Of a stretch of DNA of 32,060 nt, positions 29,824 to 32,060 are shown one piece after another (within the stretch, counting starts at the first letter, position 1; every line of letters starts with the position of its first letter). The translations under genes were made by a program, and so were the position numbers. The notes under the pieces were generated by a model. It was not told the DNA's origin. It worked only from the letters and a program-made list of their open reading frames with translations, and made no database searches. This DNA is from Streptomyces sp. CB01580 (GTDB lineage Bacteria > Actinomycetota > Actinomycetes > Streptomycetales > Streptomycetaceae). The stretch lies in contig NZ_LIXJ01000047.1 in NCBI RefSeq assembly GCF_001905795.1, forward strand, positions 1 to 32,060, written 5' to 3'.

Positions 29824-31839
29824 ATGAGGGTCGAACTGCCGCCGGAGCCGGTGCACTTCGTCAACCGCGAGGACGAGAGGGAGCGTGCTCTCCGTGCCGT
29901 CGAGGAATGGCGGGGCCGCTCCCGGCCCCTGGTCCTGTCGCTGACCGGACCGGGCGGACTCGGCAAGACCGAACTGGCCTTCCTCCTCGCCCGGAACCTG
30001 CGCGACCGCTTCTCGGACGGCGTGCTCACCGTCGACCTGGACGACTACCGGACCGGCGGCGAGCTGGACCCCGGCGAGGTGCTGGCGCAGCTGCTCGACT
30101 CCCTCGACGTGCCGCCCGATCTGCTGGAACGCCAGTTCAGCGCGCGGTGCCGCCAGTACTGGAAGAAGACCGCCGACAGTCGGCTGATCGTCGTCGTCGA
30201 CAACGCCCGCTACGCCTCGGAGGTCGTTCCCCTGCTGCCGGCGTCGGGCGGCAGCCTGGTCATCGTCGCGAGCCACGGTCCGCTGTACGACCTGGAGGAC
30301 GGCGCCGCCGTCGACATGGCGCTCCCGGCGTTGACGGACCCCGCGGCGACGGAACTCCTGGAACTGATCGTCAGGGACCAGCGCCTGGCCGCCGATCCGG
30401 AGGCGGCCCGCACCATGGTGCGGCTGTGCCACGGTCTGCCCGCGGCCCTGCACGTCGCGGGGCGCTGGGTCCGCGCCCACCGGGTGCGGCCGCTCGACCG
30501 TCTGGTCGCCGACCTCCGCTCGGAGCTGGACGAGAAGGGGGTGTCGCCCGGCGTGGAACGCGTCTGGGACACGGCCTACCGCGGCCTGTCCGGCCCGGCG
30601 GCCGCGCTCTACCGGCTGCTGCCCGCCCACCCCGGCCCCACCTTCACGACGGAATCCGCCACCGCCCTGCTGGGACGGGGCCCCGGGACCGGACAGGACG
30701 CGCTGGAGGAGCTGCACCGGGCCGGCTTATTGGAACTGGCCCCGGAGCGGCGGGGAGAAGCGGGCCGGATGCGCCTGCCCGGCCCACTGCACGCCCACGC
30801 CCGGCGCCGCTCCCGCGAAGACGACGTGCGGGGCGAGTCGGCCGAGGCACGGACACGGGTGGTGCGGTGGTACGTACGACAGGCCCAGCTCGCCGACCGG
30901 TACGCGGCCGGCCCGCGCCTGGTCGTCGCGGACCTCTTCGATCCCGTGCCCGACGCACCGGACGTGCCGCTGGAGGACCCGGCACGGACCGTCGACCCCG
31001 CCGTCCGGTCCGGGCGCTCCGAGCGTGCCGCCCGCTGGCTGCACGCCGAACGCCACGCGCTGTACGCGTGCGTGCGCCTGGCCCACGGACGGGGGCTGGA
31101 CGCCGAGGCCGTGGCCCTGTGCGAGCCCGTGTGGACGTACGCGCTGGACCACCCCCACCAGTCCGATGTGACCGAGGTCTTCCGGCTCGGTGCCGCTTCG
31201 GCCGTCCGCTCCGGCAACGCGGCGTGGGTGGTGCGGATGCGTTGCCAGCTGGCCCGGCCGCTGTGGGAATCGGAAAGACTGGACGAGTCCGGGAGGGAGA
31301 TCGCGGGGGCGCTGGCGGCCGTCGATCTGCTGGGCCCGTCGGTCCGGGACCGCAAGCTCCACGCCTCGACGATCGAGTTCCGCGGCATGCTCAACTCGGC
31401 GCGCGGGGACTGGAGCGCGGCGATCGGCGATTTCGCCCGCTCCCGCGAGGTGCACAGGACGATCCCCAACCCCTACGGGGTCCTGCTGCAGACCTACCGG
31501 ATGGGGCAGGCGAGCGCGGAACTCGGCGACCTGGAGGAGGCGGAGCGCCTGCTGACCGAGGCGCACGACGCGGCTGTGGCGGACCACCGCGAGCGGATGA
31601 CCGCGCGCACCGGCTTCGTGCTCGGTGGCGTCCTGCGGCGGCTCGGCCGCACGAACGAGGCCCGTCGGTTCTACGGCGAGGCACTGGTGAGGGCACGCCG
31701 ACGCGGCTCGGAATTCGAGCAGGTTCGGGTCCTCGACGCGTTCGCGGAACTGGCCCGTGACGAGGGACGGGACACGGAGGCCGAGGAGCACCGCGCCGCC
31801 GCGGACGCCATCCGGAACCGCAACGGCCTGGGCCGCTAG
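29824..31839 (+). CDS. STAND-family NB-ARC ATPase with TPR domain
   Basis: Encodes 671 aa. The start VHFVNREDERERAL is the typical entry to an NB-ARC domain (FVGRExE, with Arg15-Glu16). Walker A GPGGLGKTE (42-50), Walker B RLIVVVDNAR (about 120-129) and PALTDPAATELL follow, then a winged-helix-like part (about 255-310) and helical TPR-like repeats (about 480-660, SARGDWSAAIGDFARSREVH, AELGDLEEAERLLTEAHDAA, RRLGRTNEARRFYGEALVRA). STAND ATPases are ligand-triggered switches. No N-terminal DNA-binding, TIR, protease or nuclease effector is present. One TTA codon (30727-30729, Leu302) predicts bldA dependence. The ATG is preceded by GGAG. The TAG stop is within the CTAG flanking the MITE. Confidence 0.9.
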   Translation: MRVELPPEPVHFVNREDERERALRAVEEWRGRSRPLVLSLTGPGGLGKTELAFLLARNLRDRFSDGVLTVDLDDYRTGGELDPGEVLAQLLDSLDVPPDLLERQFSARCRQYWKKTADSRLIVVVDNARYASEVVPLLPASGGSLVIVASHGPLYDLEDGAAVDMALPALTDPAATELLELIVRDQRLAADPEAARTMVRLCHGLPAALHVAGRWVRAHRVRPLDRLVADLRSELDEKGVSPGVERVWDTAYRGLSGPAAALYRLLPAHPGPTFTTESATALLGRGPGTGQDALEELHRAGLLELAPERRGEAGRMRLPGPLHAHARRRSREDDVRGESAEARTRVVRWYVRQAQLADRYAAGPRLVVADLFDPVPDAPDVPLEDPARTVDPAVRSGRSERAARWLHAERHALYACVRLAHGRGLDAEAVALCEPVWTYALDHPHQSDVTEVFRLGAASAVRSGNAAWVVRMRCQLARPLWESERLDESGREIAGALAAVDLLGPSVRDRKLHASTIEFRGMLNSARGDWSAAIGDFARSREVHRTIPNPYGVLLQTYRMGQASAELGDLEEAERLLTEAHDAAVADHRERMTARTGFVLGGVLRRLGRTNEARRFYGEALVRARRRGSEFEQVRVLDAFAELARDEGRDTEAEEHRAAADAIRNRNGLGR

Positions 31840-32040
31840 TGCCGTGACCGGCAAGGTTTGCCCCGTCGCACCGTCCCGCACGCACGCTCGCGGCGTTGGC
31901 CGAGAGCCCACGTAGCCCTTCCCCAAGCTCTCGACTTCGTTCGAGCAGGGGAGACCCCATCCGAGGGCTTTCGACCGCCTTGCGATCGCACGCACCGGAC
32001 GATGCTCCTTCCGGGCAAACCTTGCCGGTCACGGCACTAG
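31836..32040. mobile_element. Intact 205-bp MITE-like element with CTAG flanks
   Basis: Perfect 24-bp terminal inverted repeats (each starting TGCCGTGACCGGCAAGG when read inward; 31840-31863 and 32013-32036) are flanked on both sides by CTAG (31836-31839 and 32037-32040), which looks like a target duplication or an IS5-type CTAG/TA target. There is no transposase. The interior contains a strong secondary palindrome (CCCC...CTCGA/TCGAG...GGGG, about 31922-31952). Size, ends and absence of coding capacity fit a MITE moved in trans by an IS5-like transposase. A diverged relative is at 1-147. Confidence 0.85.
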
Positions 32041-32060
32041 GCAGCCGCACGGAGGCCGTG

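Overview
The window is high-GC DNA with the hallmarks of Streptomyces or a close relative. It shows very strong G/C preference at third codon positions, frequent GTG starts and GTGA/ATGA/TGATG start-stop overlaps, a single rare TTA codon, and gene families typical of streptomycetes (AA10 chitin-active oxygenase, SpoIIE phosphatase, TerD, Tap-like protein, DevR/DevS pair). I count 29 protein-coding genes, no RNA genes and no CRISPR array. The gene content (accessory enzymes, a telomere-protein relative, diverged MITE-like repeats near both ends) fits a chromosome arm or other accessory region better than the core; that is an inference.

Left part (1-10.4 kb). A MITE-like remnant occupies the first ~150 bp. 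It is followed by a PAS-SpoIIE phosphatase and a YoaK-type membrane protein (both minus), a DinB-type metalloprotein, a secreted AA10 lytic polysaccharide monooxygenase whose promoter carries a DasR-like operator, and a secreted His/Gly-rich repeat protein. Next is a small divergent module: a DUF5988-like protein facing a two-gene unit that encodes an ~82-aa protein and a Tap-like protein (HTH, zinc knuckle, polymerase-like palm), with a palindrome between them. RtcB RNA ligase and its activator archease follow as a minus-strand pair.

Middle (10.4-20.8 kb). A translationally coupled operon encodes a secreted discoidin-metallophosphoesterase, an MFS transporter and a membrane-anchored beta-propeller protein. 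Then come a baeRF (release-factor-fold) protein and an envelope/glycolipid-looking cluster: a GT28/MGDG-synthase-like glycosyltransferase divergent from SDR, DMT transporter and NodB deacetylase genes. TerD and a small hypothetical protein close this part.

Right part (20.8-29.7 kb). This is a hypoxia/NO/redox island: an FMN-binding PPOX protein, a SLOG-like Rossmann protein, a VKOR-family thiol oxidoreductase, a flavohemoglobin, a DevR-type response regulator, a convergent DevS-type GAF-GAF histidine kinase, and a stand-alone cytochrome c oxidase subunit I with a small membrane partner. Five copies of the palindrome GGGCC-N4-GGCCC lie in the three divergent promoter regions of this island. 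The pattern equals the DosR/DevR consensus core GGGAC-N4-GTCCC with one symmetric substitution. They probably make the island a DevR regulon, the Streptomyces counterpart being OsdR/OsdK.

Right end (29.7-32.06 kb). A STAND (NB-ARC-TPR) ATPase gene with a TTA codon ends in a TAG that is part of a CTAG. That CTAG is repeated at the far side of an intact 205-bp MITE-like element with perfect 24-bp inverted ends. The element is related to the remnant at position 1.
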